NCBI GenBank assembly: GCA_905479985.1
Contig: CAJQOM010000039.1
Coordinates: forward strand, 1 to 58,498
DNA from: an uncultured Gammaproteobacteria bacterium
GTDB lineage: Bacteria; Pseudomonadota; Gammaproteobacteria; Nitrosococcales; Methylophagaceae
DNA length: 58,498 nucleotides
Direction: 5' to 3'
Part shown: piece after piece, positions 44,992 to 55,536 of the stretch
Layout of the letters: the number at the start of each line of letters is the position of its first letter
Position numbering within the stretch: the stretch's first letter is position 1
Notes under the pieces: generated by a model
Told to the model about the DNA's origin: nothing
What the model saw: the letters and a program-made list of their open reading frames with translations, nothing else
The model's database searches: none
Translations under genes and position numbers: made by a program

Positions 44992-46241
44992 TGACAAAGA
45001 AAAGCGATAGAGATTTGATTGTAGGCTTAGACATTGGGACATCCAAAGTGGTGGCGATTGTTGCTGCACCAATTTTAGATGCAGGCCCAAGTGATAATAA
45101 GCTCGAAATCATTGGCATCGGCACGCATCCAGCGCGGGGCATGAAAAAAGGCGTGGTGGTGAATATTGAATCGACAGTGCAATCAATTCAACGCGCTGTT
45201 GAAGAAGCCGAGCTGATGGCAGGTTGCCAAATTCATTCTGTCTATGCCGGTATTGCGGGCAGTCATATTCGCAGCCTGAATTCACATGGCACCGTGGCAA
45301 TCAGAGACAAAGAAGTGACCCAAGGTGATGTTGAGCGGGTATTAGATGCGGCTAAAGCAGTGCACTTTCCGGGCGATCAGCAACTGCTGCATGTGATGCC
45401 GCAGGAATACATCATTGATAACCAAGAAGGCATTCGTGAGCCAATTGGCATGTCGGGCGTCCGCTTAGAAGCCAAAGTGCATTTGATTACGGGTGCAGTC
45501 AGTGCAGCTCAAAATATTAGCAAGTGTATTGAACGCTGTGGCTTATCTGTTGATGGCATCATTCTAGAGCAGATGGCATCCAGTTATTCCGTATTAGAAC
45601 AAGATGAAAAAGAACTGGGCGTATGTTTGGTTGATATTGGGGGCGGCACCACTGACATTGCAATCTATGTTGACGGTGCGATTCGACATACCGCAGTGAT
45701 TCCAATTGCCGGAGACCAAGTCACGAATGATATTGCCGTGGCATTGAGAACACCAACGCAATATGCCGAAGAAATCAAAATGAAATACGCCTGTGCATTG
45801 ACACAGTTAGCACGTGAAGATGAAACGATCGAAGTGCCAAGCGTGGGTGATCGCCCACCACGCCAATTAGCACGCCAAACATTGGCAGAAGTCGTTGAGC
45901 CACGTTACGAAGAATTACTACTTTTAGTACAAGCCGAATTACGTCGCAGCGGGTTTGAAGAGCTCTTAGCGGCCGGTGTCGTGCTGACAGGGGGAAGCTC
46001 CAAAATGGAAGGGGTGATTGAATTGGCTGAAGAAGTCTTTCATTTACCCGTCCGGTTGGGCTTGCCACAACATGTCGGTGGTCTGGTTGAAGCAGTGAGA
46101 AACCCAATACATGCAACGGGTGTGGGTCTCTTATTGTTTGGCAACGAAATGGAGACAACAGGTAAAACAGAAACCAAGGCAGGAAGCGGTTTCAAAGACA
46201 TGTTGGCACGAATGAAAAGCTGGTTCCAAGGTAACTTTTAA
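44988..46241 (+). CDS. ftsA: Cell division protein FtsA
   Basis: FtsA is the actin-like protein that tethers FtsZ to the membrane. The 417-residue product shows LIVGLDIGTSKVVAIVA (phosphate 1), the 1C domain, VCLVDIGGGTTDIAIYVDG (phosphate 2), VVLTGGSSKMEGV (adenosine) and a C-terminal amphipathic helix (FKDMLARMKSWFQGNF) for membrane targeting. It overlaps ftsQ by four bases and is followed by a 52-base gap with the ftsZ ribosome-binding site. Confidence 0.97.
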   Translation: MMTKKSDRDLIVGLDIGTSKVVAIVAAPILDAGPSDNKLEIIGIGTHPARGMKKGVVVNIESTVQSIQRAVEEAELMAGCQIHSVYAGIAGSHIRSLNSHGTVAIRDKEVTQGDVERVLDAAKAVHFPGDQQLLHVMPQEYIIDNQEGIREPIGMSGVRLEAKVHLITGAVSAAQNISKCIERCGLSVDGIILEQMASSYSVLEQDEKELGVCLVDIGGGTTDIAIYVDGAIRHTAVIPIAGDQVTNDIAVALRTPTQYAEEIKMKYACALTQLAREDETIEVPSVGDRPPRQLARQTLAEVVEPRYEELLLLVQAELRRSGFEELLAAGVVLTGGSSKMEGVIELAEEVFHLPVRLGLPQHVGGLVEAVRNPIHATGVGLLLFGNEMETTGKTETKAGSGFKDMLARMKSWFQGNF

Positions 46242-46293
46242 ACATTTTTAAGCGAATTAATTTATTAAAACATTGAACTCTGGGGAGAGAAAA

Positions 46294-47451
46294 ATGACAT
46301 TTGAACTGATTGATACATATACACAAAACGCGGTCATCAAAGTGATTGGCGTCGGTGGCGGTGGTGGTAATGCACTAGAACATATGGTGTCAAACCAAAT
46401 TGAAGGTGTTGACTTCATTTGTGCTAATACGGATGCACAAGCATTACGCAAAAGCTCAGCCACAACGCAATTGCAATTGGGAACTGATATTACAAAAGGC
46501 CTAGGTGCAGGTGCAAACCCTGACATTGGTCGTCAAGCAGCATTAGAAGACCGAGAACGCATCACAGAAGTCATTTCGGGTGCAGACATGATCTTCATCA
46601 CGGCTGGAATGGGTGGCGGTACCGGTACCGGTGCAGCACCGATTGTGGCACAAGTAGCGAAAGAAATGGGCATCTTAACCGTGGCTGTTGTCACTAAACC
46701 TTTCCCATTTGAAGGCGGTAAACGCTTAAATGTCGCCAATGCAGGGTTAGATGAATTAGGCCAACATGTTGATTCACTAATCACCATTCCAAATGAAAAG
46801 TTATTAGCGGTATTAGGTAAAGATATGAGCCTATTGAATGCCTTTAAAGCAGCCAATGATGTGCTATTGGGCGCGGTACAAGGGATTGCAGAATTGATCA
46901 CTCGCGAAGGGATGATCAACGTGGATTTCGCGGACGTACGCACAGTGATGTCTGAAATGGGTATGGCGATGATGGGAACAGGCCAAGCATCTGGTCCAAA
47001 TCGTGCAATTGAAGCAGCACAACATGCCGTTTCAAGTCCATTATTAGAAGATGTGGATTTAGCTGGCGCGCGTGGTGTCTTAGTCAATATCACAGCAGGT
47101 CTGGATATGACGATTGGTGAATTTGAAGATGTCGGTAACACCGTCAAAGACTTTGCTTCTGACAATGCCACAGTGGTCGTCGGTACTGTGATTGACCCAG
47201 ACATGACAGACGAGCTTCGTGTCACAGTAGTCGCAACAGGTTTAGGCGCTGAGAAAGCTGCACAAGTCGCTTTACCAACAGAGTTGGAAGCGCCACAAAT
47301 GGAAATCGTTAAAAAACCAGTCGATATCGATTACGATAAACCGACGGTTTTACGCAACGAAGAACAAGCGCAGCAAAAACAAGTGGCCAATAGCGATATT
47401 AATATGGATTATTTGGACATCCCGGCTTTTTTACGTCGCCAAGCAGATTAG
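46294..47451 (+). CDS. ftsZ: Cell division protein FtsZ
   Basis: FtsZ is the tubulin-like GTPase forming the Z-ring. I start at the ATG at 46294, preceded by GGGGAGAG, rather than the in-frame TTG at 46273; this gives 385 residues. [13 protein letters not shown] and the tubulin signature [10 protein letters not shown] are intact, as are NVDFADVR and the T7-loop region. The C-terminal peptide [11 protein letters not shown] is the conserved anchor for FtsA and ZipA. A 230-codon antisense frame opposite this gene reflects its codon bias. Confidence 0.98.
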   Translation: MTFELIDTYTQNAVIKVIGVGGGGGNALEHMVSNQIEGVDFICANTDAQALRKSSATTQLQLGTDITKGLGAGANPDIGRQAALEDRERITEVISGADMIFITAGMGGGTGTGAAPIVAQVAKEMGILTVAVVTKPFPFEGGKRLNVANAGLDELGQHVDSLITIPNEKLLAVLGKDMSLLNAFKAANDVLLGAVQGIAELITREGMINVDFADVRTVMSEMGMAMMGTGQASGPNRAIEAAQHAVSSPLLEDVDLAGARGVLVNITAGLDMTIGEFEDVGNTVKDFASDNATVVVGTVIDPDMTDELRVTVVATGLGAEKAAQVALPTELEAPQMEIVKKPVDIDYDKPTVLRNEEQAQQKQVANSDINMDYLDIPAFLRRQAD

Positions 47452-47493
47452 GCTTAGCGAGAGAGTAGGTGATGGCAAAAATGACAATTATGT

Positions 47494-47527
47494 TACAATG
47501 ACCCGCTTAAATTTGGGGTTAAGGAGG
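47494..47527 (+). promoter_or_regulatory. Possible -10 element and strong ribosome-binding site of lpxC
   Basis: A TACAAT at 47494-47499 may be a -10 box for separate lpxC transcription, but the -35 region (about 47471, GATGGC) is poor. AAGGAGG at 47521-47527, eight bases before the GTG, is a near-perfect Shine-Dalgarno sequence. Confidence 0.4.
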
Positions 47528-47535
47528 TTTGCAGC

Positions 47536-48453
47536 GTGATAAAGCAACGGACATTGAAAAATGTGATTCGTGCGACCGGTGTTGGTTTACACAGTGGTGA
47601 CACTGTTTATCTGACCTTGCGTCCTGCTGCAATCGATACAGGCATTATTTTCAGACGTGTGGATCTTGATCCTGTCGTTGAAATTAGTGCTAAAGCCTGC
47701 AATGTTGGTGAAACTGCATTATCAACGACATTGATTGAACATGGCGAGAAAGTCTCCACAGTTGAACATTTATTGTCTGCCTTTGCAGGGTTAGGGATCG
47801 ATAACGCTTATATTGATCTCAATGCTGCCGAAGTACCTATTATGGATGGCAGCGCAGGGCCTTTTGTTTTTCTAGTCCAGTCCGCTGGAATCGAAGAACA
47901 AGCGGCAGCGAAGCAATTTATCCGCATTAAAAAACCAATCATCTTAGAAGATGGCGACAAATGGGCTAAGTTTGAACCCTTTGAAGGCTTCAAAGTCAGC
48001 TTTACGATAGATTTTCAACATCCAGTATTCACAGACCGACCACAAAAAGTAGAAGTCGATTTCTCCTCAACGTCTTTTGTTCGTGAAGTCAGTCGTGCTC
48101 GTACCTTTGGATTTATGAAAGATATCGAAAAATTACGTGAAAATAATCTCGCGCTCGGTGGCAGTATGGATAACGCCATCGTCGTGGATGATTATCGTGT
48201 CGTTAATGAAGATGGCCTACGTTATGAAGATGAATTTGTACGCCATAAAGTATTAGATGCCATTGGTGATTTATACCTACTAGGCCATAGTTTGATTGGT
48301 GCTTTCAGCGGTCATAAATCAGGCCATGAAGTGAACAATATGCTACTACGTAAATTATTAGCAGACGAAGAGGCATGGGAGTTAGTGACATTCGAAGATG
48401 ATGAAACAGCCCCTATTGTCTTTAGTCGACCAGCGGCATCAATTACTGGCTAA
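47536..48453 (+). CDS. lpxC: UDP-3-O-acyl-N-acetylglucosamine deacetylase LpxC
   Basis: LpxC catalyses the committed step of lipid A synthesis. The 305-residue zinc enzyme starts at a GTG (47536), [20 protein letters not shown], and has [15 protein letters not shown] (first zinc His), [23 protein letters not shown], and [17 protein letters not shown] with the remaining zinc ligands. The active-site [10 protein letters not shown] follows. Its stop overlaps that of convergent dciA (CTAA, 48450-48453) with no terminator between. Confidence 0.97.
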   Translation: MIKQRTLKNVIRATGVGLHSGDTVYLTLRPAAIDTGIIFRRVDLDPVVEISAKACNVGETALSTTLIEHGEKVSTVEHLLSAFAGLGIDNAYIDLNAAEVPIMDGSAGPFVFLVQSAGIEEQAAAKQFIRIKKPIILEDGDKWAKFEPFEGFKVSFTIDFQHPVFTDRPQKVEVDFSSTSFVREVSRARTFGFMKDIEKLRENNLALGGSMDNAIVVDDYRVVNEDGLRYEDEFVRHKVLDAIGDLYLLGHSLIGAFSGHKSGHEVNNMLLRKLLADEEAWELVTFEDDETAPIVFSRPAASITG

Positions 48454-48890
48454 GGTTTTTGGCGCTTAGCCAACCGTTCAAGCGCCGCCTTTAATGGTCC
48501 TTCTTCCATTGTCTCTGCCGTTTGTTTTAACGCTGTTGAGGCAGAAGATGGCAGCGAGATGGGATTTGAGGACTGGTTCTCAAAAGGTGAGTAACTTGGC
48601 CGAACTTTCACTTCAATAGTGTTAATATCAAGTGACAACTCCTGAGACAGTGTTTGACATAACGTTGGCGCTTGGAAACGAATCAAGCTGCTATACGATG
48701 CGTTATCAGTATGAATCACGAGTGTTGAGCCATTAATATTCGCTAATTTACAATGTGCTGAAAATTGCGCAGGTAGACTTTGTTGAAAGGCATGATTTAA
48801 CCGCTCTAATAGCTGAGCATGTCGCGTTATCTTTTTTAATGTGGGATGTTTCTCGTAGACGCGATTGATTTGTGTGGGTCGTTTAGCCAT
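48450..48890 (-). CDS. dciA: DUF721/DciA family replicative helicase loader
   Basis: DciA is the widespread bacterial protein that helps load DnaB at origins where DnaC is absent. The predicted start is the ATG at 48890 ([14 protein letters not shown]), giving 146 residues; the longer frame runs into the divergent peptidase gene. The N-terminal half is a DUF721 domain ([56 protein letters not shown]), the rest a low-complexity Ser/Pro tail with a short helix. The same lpxC-DUF721-M23-secA order is known from Pseudomonas. It probably serves the DnaB encoded at 16680. Confidence 0.85.
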   Translation of the reverse strand: MAKRPTQINRVYEKHPTLKKITRHAQLLERLNHAFQQSLPAQFSAHCKLANINGSTLVIHTDNASYSSLIRFQAPTLCQTLSQELSLDINTIEVKVRPSYSPFENQSSNPISLPSSASTALKQTAETMEEGPLKAALERLAKRQKP

Positions 48891-48917
48891 AAAAGTCTTA
48901 ATCGAGAGAGGATAAGT

Positions 48918-49841
48918 ATGCAGGTTATCATTATTTCGCCGAATAAAACGACGCATCAACATTGGCACTTGTCGCCAGTGGCCTTACGCATCGCAGCAGC
49001 AGCGGCAGTCATAATGGCATTATCGTTATCGTACACAGCCTATCAATTATTCTCAGATACCCCAAAAAAACAACCCATCAGCGTTGTTGAAAAAGCAATC
49101 TCTCCGTTCTTAACACCAGTACCAGAGCAAATTGTTGTAGCACAACTCACCAGCGAACAAGCCCAAATGCAAGCTTATTACGCCAAGCGTTTAGGTGCAT
49201 TGCAAGCAGAAGCATTTCGTCTCAAAGCCTTGACCGATAAGTTAGCTGAATTAAGCGGAATAGACATTGAAGCCGAAGGACTTGATAAACCAGCGGGCCA
49301 AGGCGGGCTAGCGCAGCAACAAGCCATGCCATTGTCAGAGGCCGAGTTCGAGTCTTTCTTTTCCGAACTAGAAAATAATTTCGATACCCAATCATTAGGC
49401 TTAGTGCAATTACAAGATTACTTTATTACTGAAGACAATATTAAATCCGCTATTCCAACAGGCCGACCCATTAAGAAAGGCTGGATCTCATCTTATTATG
49501 GCTATCGGGTTGACCCATTTAATGGCAAAAAAACCTTTCATCATGGCTTAGACTTCGCCGGTAAAGCGGGCAGTGAAGTATTAGCGGTGGCAGATGGCAT
49601 TGTAAGCTGGCACGGCACGCGTGGCGGTTATGGAGAAATGATTGAAATCGATCACGGCAATGGTTACCAATCACGCTATGCCCACAATAAAAAACTCGTC
49701 GTCAAATTAGGTGACAGAATTAAGAAAGGGCAGGCTATTGCTTTAATGGGGTCAACAGGCCGCTCAACCGGGCCGCATGTCCATTTTGAAGTACTGAGGG
49801 ATGGCAAAACGGTTAACCCGGCGAATTTTGTTAAACGTTAA
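48918..49841 (+). CDS. M23-family (LytM-type) metallopeptidase
   Basis: A periplasmic peptidoglycan endopeptidase-like protein anchored by one N-terminal membrane helix (about residues 25-45). I start at the ATG at 48918, 27 bases from divergent dciA, giving 307 residues. A coiled-coil-like region (AYYAKRLGALQAEAFRLKAL) precedes the LytM domain with intact zinc ligands: HHGLDFAG (His and Asp), and HVHFE after GRSTGP. The domain therefore looks catalytically competent. Similar proteins always precede secA in related genomes; the physiological role is not settled. Confidence 0.9.
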   Translation: MQVIIISPNKTTHQHWHLSPVALRIAAAAAVIMALSLSYTAYQLFSDTPKKQPISVVEKAISPFLTPVPEQIVVAQLTSEQAQMQAYYAKRLGALQAEAFRLKALTDKLAELSGIDIEAEGLDKPAGQGGLAQQQAMPLSEAEFESFFSELENNFDTQSLGLVQLQDYFITEDNIKSAIPTGRPIKKGWISSYYGYRVDPFNGKKTFHHGLDFAGKAGSEVLAVADGIVSWHGTRGGYGEMIEIDHGNGYQSRYAHNKKLVVKLGDRIKKGQAIALMGSTGRSTGPHVHFEVLRDGKTVNPANFVKR

Positions 49842-49884
49842 ACCTTGTATTCTCATAATACCAGCACCATATAGAAACAGACCT

Positions 49885-49913
49885 TAGACCTAGCGGGGTC
49901 TACGCGCTATAAT
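49885..49913 (+). promoter_or_regulatory. Probable secA promoter with overlapping inverted repeat
   Basis: TAGACC (49885-49890, four of six to -35 consensus) and a perfect TATAAT (49908-49913) are spaced by 17 bases. TAGACC also forms a six-base inverted repeat with GGTCTA at 49897-49902, which overlaps the -35/spacer region and could be an operator or chance. Confidence 0.6.
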
Positions 49914-49979
49914 TGCGTGCTTAAACATCAACTCTATTCCCGACAGTGATTTCGGCTTAGCACAAGGTAGTAAAACGGT

Positions 49980-52703
49980 ATGGTAAGTAAGTTTTTCGGA
50001 AAAGTCTTTGGCAGTCGAAATGATCGTGTTCTCAAAAAGCTAAGGAAAGTTGTTAACCAAATCAATGACTTTGAATCGAGCATCGAGCAGCTTGATGATG
50101 AAGCTTTACAAGCCAAAACAGTCGAGTTTCGCGCGCAACTTGCCGAAGGAAAAACGGTTGATGACATCCTACCAGAAGCATTTTCAGTTGTAAGAGAAGC
50201 CGGGAAACGGGTGCTGAATATGCGCCATTTCGATGTGCAAATGATCGGGGGCTATGTCCTTAACCAAGGCAAAATTGCTGAGATGCGTACTGGTGAGGGT
50301 AAAACCTTAGTCGCAACGTTAGCTGTTTACCTAAATGCATTGGAAGGCGAAGGCGTTCACGTTGTGACGGTGAATGATTATTTAGCGCAGCGTGATGCGG
50401 CTTGGATGAGCCAACTTTATAACTTCCTCGGATTAACGACTGGTGTGATTATCGGCGGTTTATCACCTGACGAACGTCGTGACGCTTATAACGCAGATAT
50501 TACTTACGGTACTAATAACGAATTCGGTTTCGATTACTTACGCGATAATATGGTGTTTAGTATTGAAGAAAAAGTGCAGCGTAAATTACATTTTGCTGTC
50601 ATCGATGAAGTCGATTCAATTCTGATCGATGAGGCGCGTACACCGTTAATTATTTCAGGTCCAGCCGAAGACAGTTCAGAGCTATATCAGAGTATCAATC
50701 TATTGATTCCAAATCTAAACCAACAAATTGGCGAAGATGAAGAAATAGAAACACCGGGTGATTACACGGTTGATGAAAAAGCAAAACAGATTAATTTCAC
50801 CGAAGATGGCCACGAAAAAATCGAAAACCTGTTAACCGATGCGGGTATTTTGGATGGAGACGCGAGCCTGTATGACTCAGCCAATATTGGCTTAATGCAT
50901 CATGTGTCAGCCGCATTACGTGCCCACGTGTTATTTCAACGTGATGTTGATTACATCGTACAAGATAATGAAGTTGTCATCGTCGACGAATTTACCGGTC
51001 GTACCATGCCGGGCCGTCGCTGGTCAGAAGGCTTACATCAAGCGGTAGAAGCCAAAGAAAAAGTCAAAATTCAGAATGAAAACCAGACATTAGCTTCGAT
51101 CACATTCCAAAATTTCTTCCGCTTGTATGACAAATTATCAGGCATGACAGGAACAGCAGATACTGAAGCGTTCGAGTTGCAATCTATTTATAGCCTAGAA
51201 GTTATCGTTATTCCTACACATCGTGAGATGAAACGAGTCGACTCGGCTGATCAAATCTATTTGACGACCCAAGAAAAGTACGCCGCAATCGCAGAAGAAA
51301 TTAAACGCTGTGTCGAGCAACAACAGCCCGTCCTTGTTGGTACATCATCAATTGAAAGCTCTGAATACCTACATGGCTTGCTAAAAAAGGCTGGCATACC
51401 GCATGAAGTATTAAATGCTAAATTCCATGAAAAAGAAGCCTATATTATTGCCCAAGCGGGTCGCCCTGGTGCTGTCACCATCGCAACGAATATGGCCGGT
51501 CGTGGTACCGATATTGTTTTAGGCGGTAGTTTAGATGCCGAATTAGCAGAATTAGACGACGATGCAACTGAGTCAGATAAAACTGCAATCACACAAGCAT
51601 GGCAAGAGCGCCATGACCAAGTTTTAGCGGCAGGTGGCCTCCACATTGTCGGATCAGAACGTCATGAATCACGTCGTGTTGATAACCAGCTACGTGGCCG
51701 GTCAGGTCGTCAAGGTGATGCTGGTTCAAGCCGGTTTTACTTATCGCTTGAAGATAATTTGATGCGTATTTTTGCATCAGAAAAAATGTCAGGCATGATG
51801 AAGAAATTAGGTATGGAAGAAGGCGAAGCAATTGAACATCCATGGGTATCGCGTGCCATCGAAAATGCCCAAAAGAAAGTCGAAGGCCACAACTTTGATA
51901 TCCGTAAGCAAGTATTAGAATACGATGATGTTGCCAATGACCAACGTAAAGTCGTCTATGACCAACGTAATGAATTAATGGCAACGGAAGATGTTTCCGG
52001 CACAATTACATCCATGCGTGAAACGGTCGTCAATACCGTGATTGACCAATATATTGCCCCGAATAGTATCGATGAACAATGGGAGCTGGAAGGCTTAAGT
52101 CGTGCACTACGTGATGAGTTTGGTTTAGACGTCGATGTTGCACAATGGCTGAAAGATGACGAAGAGTTACATGAAGAAACCTTACGTCAAAAAATCATCG
52201 CAGCAGTGCAAGAACAGTCTGATGGCAAAGAAGCCCTTACTGGCCCAGAAGTCATGCGACATTTCGAAAAAGCCATTACCTTACAAACATTAGATTCTCA
52301 GTGGAAAGAACATTTGGCTCAAATGGATTATCTACGCCAAGGGATTAACTTACGTAGTTACGCCCAAAAAGATCCAAAACAAGAATACAAACGTGAAGCC
52401 TATGGCATGTTTACCGCGATGTTAGATCGCATTAAACATGATGTTGTTTCGTTGGCAGCACGGGTTGAATTGCGTGCGCAAGAAGATGTTGAAGCGATTG
52501 AAGAGCAACGTCGCCAAACCGGCGAGATTGAAATGCAACATGATCATGTCGATGGCATGACAGGTGAAGCAGAGCAAAATAACCCGGATATAGAGCAACA
52601 AGCGCAACCGATAACACGTGAAGGCAAGAAAGTAGGCCGTAATGAACCATGTCCTTGCGGTTCAGGTAAGAAATACAAACAATGTTGTGGGACCTTGTCT
52701 TAA
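49980..52703 (+). CDS. secA: Protein translocase ATPase SecA
   Basis: SecA drives preprotein export through SecYEG. The 907-residue protein shows the Walker A loop [94 protein letters not shown] and RGRSGRQGD. It ends in a zinc motif [18 protein letters not shown] that binds SecB and lipids. No SecM-type gene lies upstream; the gap of 138 bases holds a promoter only. The stop overlaps the argJ start by one base. Confidence 0.98.
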   Translation: MVSKFFGKVFGSRNDRVLKKLRKVVNQINDFESSIEQLDDEALQAKTVEFRAQLAEGKTVDDILPEAFSVVREAGKRVLNMRHFDVQMIGGYVLNQGKIAEMRTGEGKTLVATLAVYLNALEGEGVHVVTVNDYLAQRDAAWMSQLYNFLGLTTGVIIGGLSPDERRDAYNADITYGTNNEFGFDYLRDNMVFSIEEKVQRKLHFAVIDEVDSILIDEARTPLIISGPAEDSSELYQSINLLIPNLNQQIGEDEEIETPGDYTVDEKAKQINFTEDGHEKIENLLTDAGILDGDASLYDSANIGLMHHVSAALRAHVLFQRDVDYIVQDNEVVIVDEFTGRTMPGRRWSEGLHQAVEAKEKVKIQNENQTLASITFQNFFRLYDKLSGMTGTADTEAFELQSIYSLEVIVIPTHREMKRVDSADQIYLTTQEKYAAIAEEIKRCVEQQQPVLVGTSSIESSEYLHGLLKKAGIPHEVLNAKFHEKEAYIIAQAGRPGAVTIATNMAGRGTDIVLGGSLDAELAELDDDATESDKTAITQAWQERHDQVLAAGGLHIVGSERHESRRVDNQLRGRSGRQGDAGSSRFYLSLEDNLMRIFASEKMSGMMKKLGMEEGEAIEHPWVSRAIENAQKKVEGHNFDIRKQVLEYDDVANDQRKVVYDQRNELMATEDVSGTITSMRETVVNTVIDQYIAPNSIDEQWELEGLSRALRDEFGLDVDVAQWLKDDEELHEETLRQKIIAAVQEQSDGKEALTGPEVMRHFEKAITLQTLDSQWKEHLAQMDYLRQGINLRSYAQKDPKQEYKREAYGMFTAMLDRIKHDVVSLAARVELRAQEDVEAIEEQRRQTGEIEMQHDHVDGMTGEAEQNNPDIEQQAQPITREGKKVGRNEPCPCGSGKKYKQCCGTLS

Positions 52704-53929
52704 TGGCAGTTAATTTGCCAGCAATACAAGCTGCACAATTACTCGCCATTGATGGGGTTCGTTTAGCGACGGCCAACGCCGGGATTAAAGACAATGACCA
52801 AGCAGATTTGGTCTTGATCGAAATCGCCGAAGGCAGCACGGTATCAGCCGTTTATACCCAAAATGCTTTTTGTGCAGCACCTGTGACAATAGCAAAGCGT
52901 CATCAACAACAGGCACCACCTCGTTATTGCCTCATTAATTCAGGTAATGCCAATGCAGGAACGGGCCAACAAGGCGAAGCCGCGGCCATCAGCTGTTGTC
53001 GTTCGCTGGCTGAATTAGTCGCCGCTAAGCCCGAAACTGTTTTGCCTTTTTCGACCGGCGTGATTGGCCAACAATTACCCGTTGAAAAAATCCAAGCTGC
53101 ATTGCCTAATTTAATTTCAGACTTAAGCAATGATCATTGGTTTGATGCCGCACATGGCATCATGACAACAGATACCTTGGCGAAAGCAGTATCCAAGAAA
53201 ATTGTCATCGAAGGTAAGTCAATAACTGTCACAGGCATGGCGAAAGGCTCAGGCATGATTAGGCCTGATATGGCCACCATGTTGTCGTATATTGCCACTG
53301 ATGCCAATGTCGCTCAGCCCGTATTAGATAACATGTTAAAACAAGCAGCTGAACAATCATTTAACCGCATTTCAGTCGATGGCGATACCTCAACCAATGA
53401 TGCTTGCGTTTTGATTGCTACGGGCAAGGCAGGAAGTGATCAGTTAACCGATTTAAACTCAGCATCAGCACAAGCGTTATATCAAGTCATTGCAGAGATA
53501 AGCCAACAACTCGCCCATGCCATTGTGCGTGACGGCGAAGGTGCCACTAAGTTTGTGGAAGTCACAGTTGAACAAGGCCAAAATAAAACAGAATGTCGCC
53601 AAGTGGCTTATACCATTGCCCATTCGCCGTTAGTCAAAACTGCATTATTTGCTTCTGATCCAAATTGGGGCCGTATCCTAGCAGCGGTCGGGCGCAGTGG
53701 TTTACTGGACTTCGATTTAAGCAAAGTCGCTATTTACCTTAATGAAGTATGTATTATCAAGGCAGGCGAACCAGCAGCAGATTACACCGAACAAAAAGGC
53801 CAAGCGGTCATGGATAACAGCGAAATCACCATTAGAGTCGTGCTAGAACGTGGTCAGGCCACCGACACAGTCTGGACCTGTGATTTCTCTTATGATTACG
53901 TCAAAATTAACGCCGAATATCGCAGTTAA
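52703..53929 (+). CDS. argJ: Bifunctional ornithine acetyltransferase/N-acetylglutamate synthase ArgJ
   Basis: ArgJ recycles the acetyl group between N-acetylornithine and glutamate in arginine synthesis. The start is the ATG at 52703, sharing a base with the secA stop, giving 408 residues. Motifs include the N-terminal VRLATANAGIK, AVYTQNAFCAAPV, NSGNANAGTG, FSTGVIGQQLP, the autocleavage site AKGSGMIRPDMATMLSYI (Thr nucleophile in MATML), NRISVDGDTSTND, and SDPNWGRILAAVGRSG. Presence of the motif suggests normal self-processing into two chains. Confidence 0.96.
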   Translation: MAVNLPAIQAAQLLAIDGVRLATANAGIKDNDQADLVLIEIAEGSTVSAVYTQNAFCAAPVTIAKRHQQQAPPRYCLINSGNANAGTGQQGEAAAISCCRSLAELVAAKPETVLPFSTGVIGQQLPVEKIQAALPNLISDLSNDHWFDAAHGIMTTDTLAKAVSKKIVIEGKSITVTGMAKGSGMIRPDMATMLSYIATDANVAQPVLDNMLKQAAEQSFNRISVDGDTSTNDACVLIATGKAGSDQLTDLNSASAQALYQVIAEISQQLAHAIVRDGEGATKFVEVTVEQGQNKTECRQVAYTIAHSPLVKTALFASDPNWGRILAAVGRSGLLDFDLSKVAIYLNEVCIIKAGEPAADYTEQKGQAVMDNSEITIRVVLERGQATDTVWTCDFSYDYVKINAEYRS

Positions 53930-53935
53930 ATAACC

Positions 53936-55000
53936 GTGTCAGATCATCAAATCACCACTTTAAGTGAGTTCTTAAAACACAGCGGTGCCCGTTATCGCAT
54001 CTTCGATATGGCACGCCGTGTGGCTAAAATCAGCAATGAAGACTTTGCTGATATCGAGAAAACCAATCAGCCTTATCCCTATCCATTACAAAAAACAGCC
54101 CATTTCGGCATCATTTTTTGGAATCCTGATTTAGCCGATAAACACTACGTTTGGTTTTTGAAATTCCCTTTAGATGAACAAGGCCTAATGATTCAAGCGG
54201 CACGCGATGAGTTTCTCGTGATGCTATTAGATCGTGTTGGCGAATGTATGCTGGCGGCGAATGAAGGGGCGCAAATAGAAGGTGCCTTGAAAGACAGCCC
54301 TTATACCTTCAAACCACGTGACGATAAGATGGCCGCATTTAATGCCCAAGCCAGTGTGAGTTTAGCCGTTAAGCCCTCCCAATATTATGAGCCTGCTTTG
54401 GCTTATTTCTCTGGCCAAACAGCAGCACAAGATTGGCAAATGCTTGGTATGCAAGGCGTAGCAGATGTTGCGATTCGTTTATCGGGGAAACAAACGATTT
54501 CAGCTGTCGCCAACAACATGGTTAATGTGCCCGAGCAACCTTTTATCACTTTCAGCACCTTTCTAGAACATGCCGAACCGACGATTACCTTAGTAGAAAG
54601 TCTGTCTCAGAAACTAGACACGCTCTTACAAGCAGAGCCAGCCAAGATCAGTTTGGTGACAGCGTGCTTAAGAGCCGTTTCAAATAGCCCCGCGATAGGC
54701 TCAGTTGATCAGATGGTCAGGCAAGTCTTAAATCACAGTGAAGTAGGGCAAGATATTGAAGTGCTGGCGACGATATCTGGCCGACTATGGCGTATCCTTG
54801 AACAAGTCGAACTCAGTCAGCTTTTTGTCGAACGCTTAGCTGAAAATAATGCTGGTTATTCTGGCTTTAGCCAAGTGTTAGCCGACGCCATGTACATGCC
54901 CGGTTTACGTAACCCTATTATGACTGCTTTACGTTCACCTGAACGTTCACCAGCTTTAACCCAAAAAGTAGGCGAGCTATTTGGTCAACCGTCAACCTGA
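53936..55000 (+). CDS. DUF3549 family protein of unknown function
   Basis: A soluble 354-residue protein matching the DUF3549 pattern: LSEFLKHSGARYRIFDMARRV at the start, HFGIIFWNPDLADKHYVWFLKFPLDEQG, QAARDEFLVMLLDRVG and, in the C-terminal half, alpha-helical segments. The start is GTG at 53936, six bases after argJ. The family is found mostly in gammaproteobacteria and has no known activity; I see no catalytic motif. It overlaps the convergent deformylase gene by 16 bases. Confidence 0.85.
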   Translation: MSDHQITTLSEFLKHSGARYRIFDMARRVAKISNEDFADIEKTNQPYPYPLQKTAHFGIIFWNPDLADKHYVWFLKFPLDEQGLMIQAARDEFLVMLLDRVGECMLAANEGAQIEGALKDSPYTFKPRDDKMAAFNAQASVSLAVKPSQYYEPALAYFSGQTAAQDWQMLGMQGVADVAIRLSGKQTISAVANNMVNVPEQPFITFSTFLEHAEPTITLVESLSQKLDTLLQAEPAKISLVTACLRAVSNSPAIGSVDQMVRQVLNHSEVGQDIEVLATISGRLWRILEQVELSQLFVERLAENNAGYSGFSQVLADAMYMPGLRNPIMTALRSPERSPALTQKVGELFGQPST

Positions 55001-55518
55001 TCAGATAACATCTGTTGCCATGCTTGTTCTGTCATTAAATCTAAATTGTTTTCAAGCCGGTCGGTAAATAATTTCCCTTGTAAGTGATCGCCTTCGTGCT
55101 GAAAAATACGGGCAATAAAACCGTCATATTTCATTTCGACAATCTCACCATCGCGGGTGAGGTAACGCACTTGAATCTGCGTGGCACGCGGCACTAAGCC
55201 ACGTAAACCCGGCACACTCAAGCAGCCTTCCCAGCCTTTTTCTTGTGACATTGAGGAAGAGATGATTTCAGGATTAATCACCACGGTTTGTGGCATATCA
55301 GAGGCTGACGGGTAACGTGAATTCGGTTTAGACGCCATAATAAATAACTGCAGTGGCACATCGACTTGGGGTGCCGCAATCCCCATCCCACCGACTTGCA
55401 CCACAAACTCTAATAAGTCATCAATTAAACGCTGAATGTGCGGTGCATGGACATCATCAATAGGCTGAGCCTGTAACCGTAGGTGAGGGTGGCCCAGTTG
55501 TAGTAATTCAAAAGACAT
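54985..55518 (-). CDS. def: Peptide deformylase
   Basis: Removes the N-formyl group from nascent proteins. The 177-residue metalloenzyme has all three motifs: GGMGIAAPQV (motif 1), EGCLSVPG with the metal Cys (motif 2) and QHEGDHLQG, the HExxH box (motif 3). It has no fmt gene next to it, so it may be a second copy in the genome rather than the fmt-linked one. It precedes, by 18 bases on the minus strand, nothing but its own leader after the 2OG oxygenase gene, suggesting co-transcription. Confidence 0.93.
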   Translation of the reverse strand: MSFELLQLGHPHLRLQAQPIDDVHAPHIQRLIDDLLEFVVQVGGMGIAAPQVDVPLQLFIMASKPNSRYPSASDMPQTVVINPEIISSSMSQEKGWEGCLSVPGLRGLVPRATQIQVRYLTRDGEIVEMKYDGFIARIFQHEGDHLQGKLFTDRLENNLDLMTEQAWQQMLSDQVDG

Positions 55519-55536
55519 ATTTATCCCCTATAACCC

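Noticed and set aside
46533-47225. 230-codon open frame antisense to ftsZ
   Set aside because: It is the mirror of ftsZ codon bias; the peptide is low complexity (Ser/Pro/Ala/Ile rich) and matches no family pattern.
49842-49979. Search for a SecM-like arrest peptide before secA
   Set aside because: No ATG/GTG-initiated frame with a signal peptide fits in the gap; only the promoter is seen.
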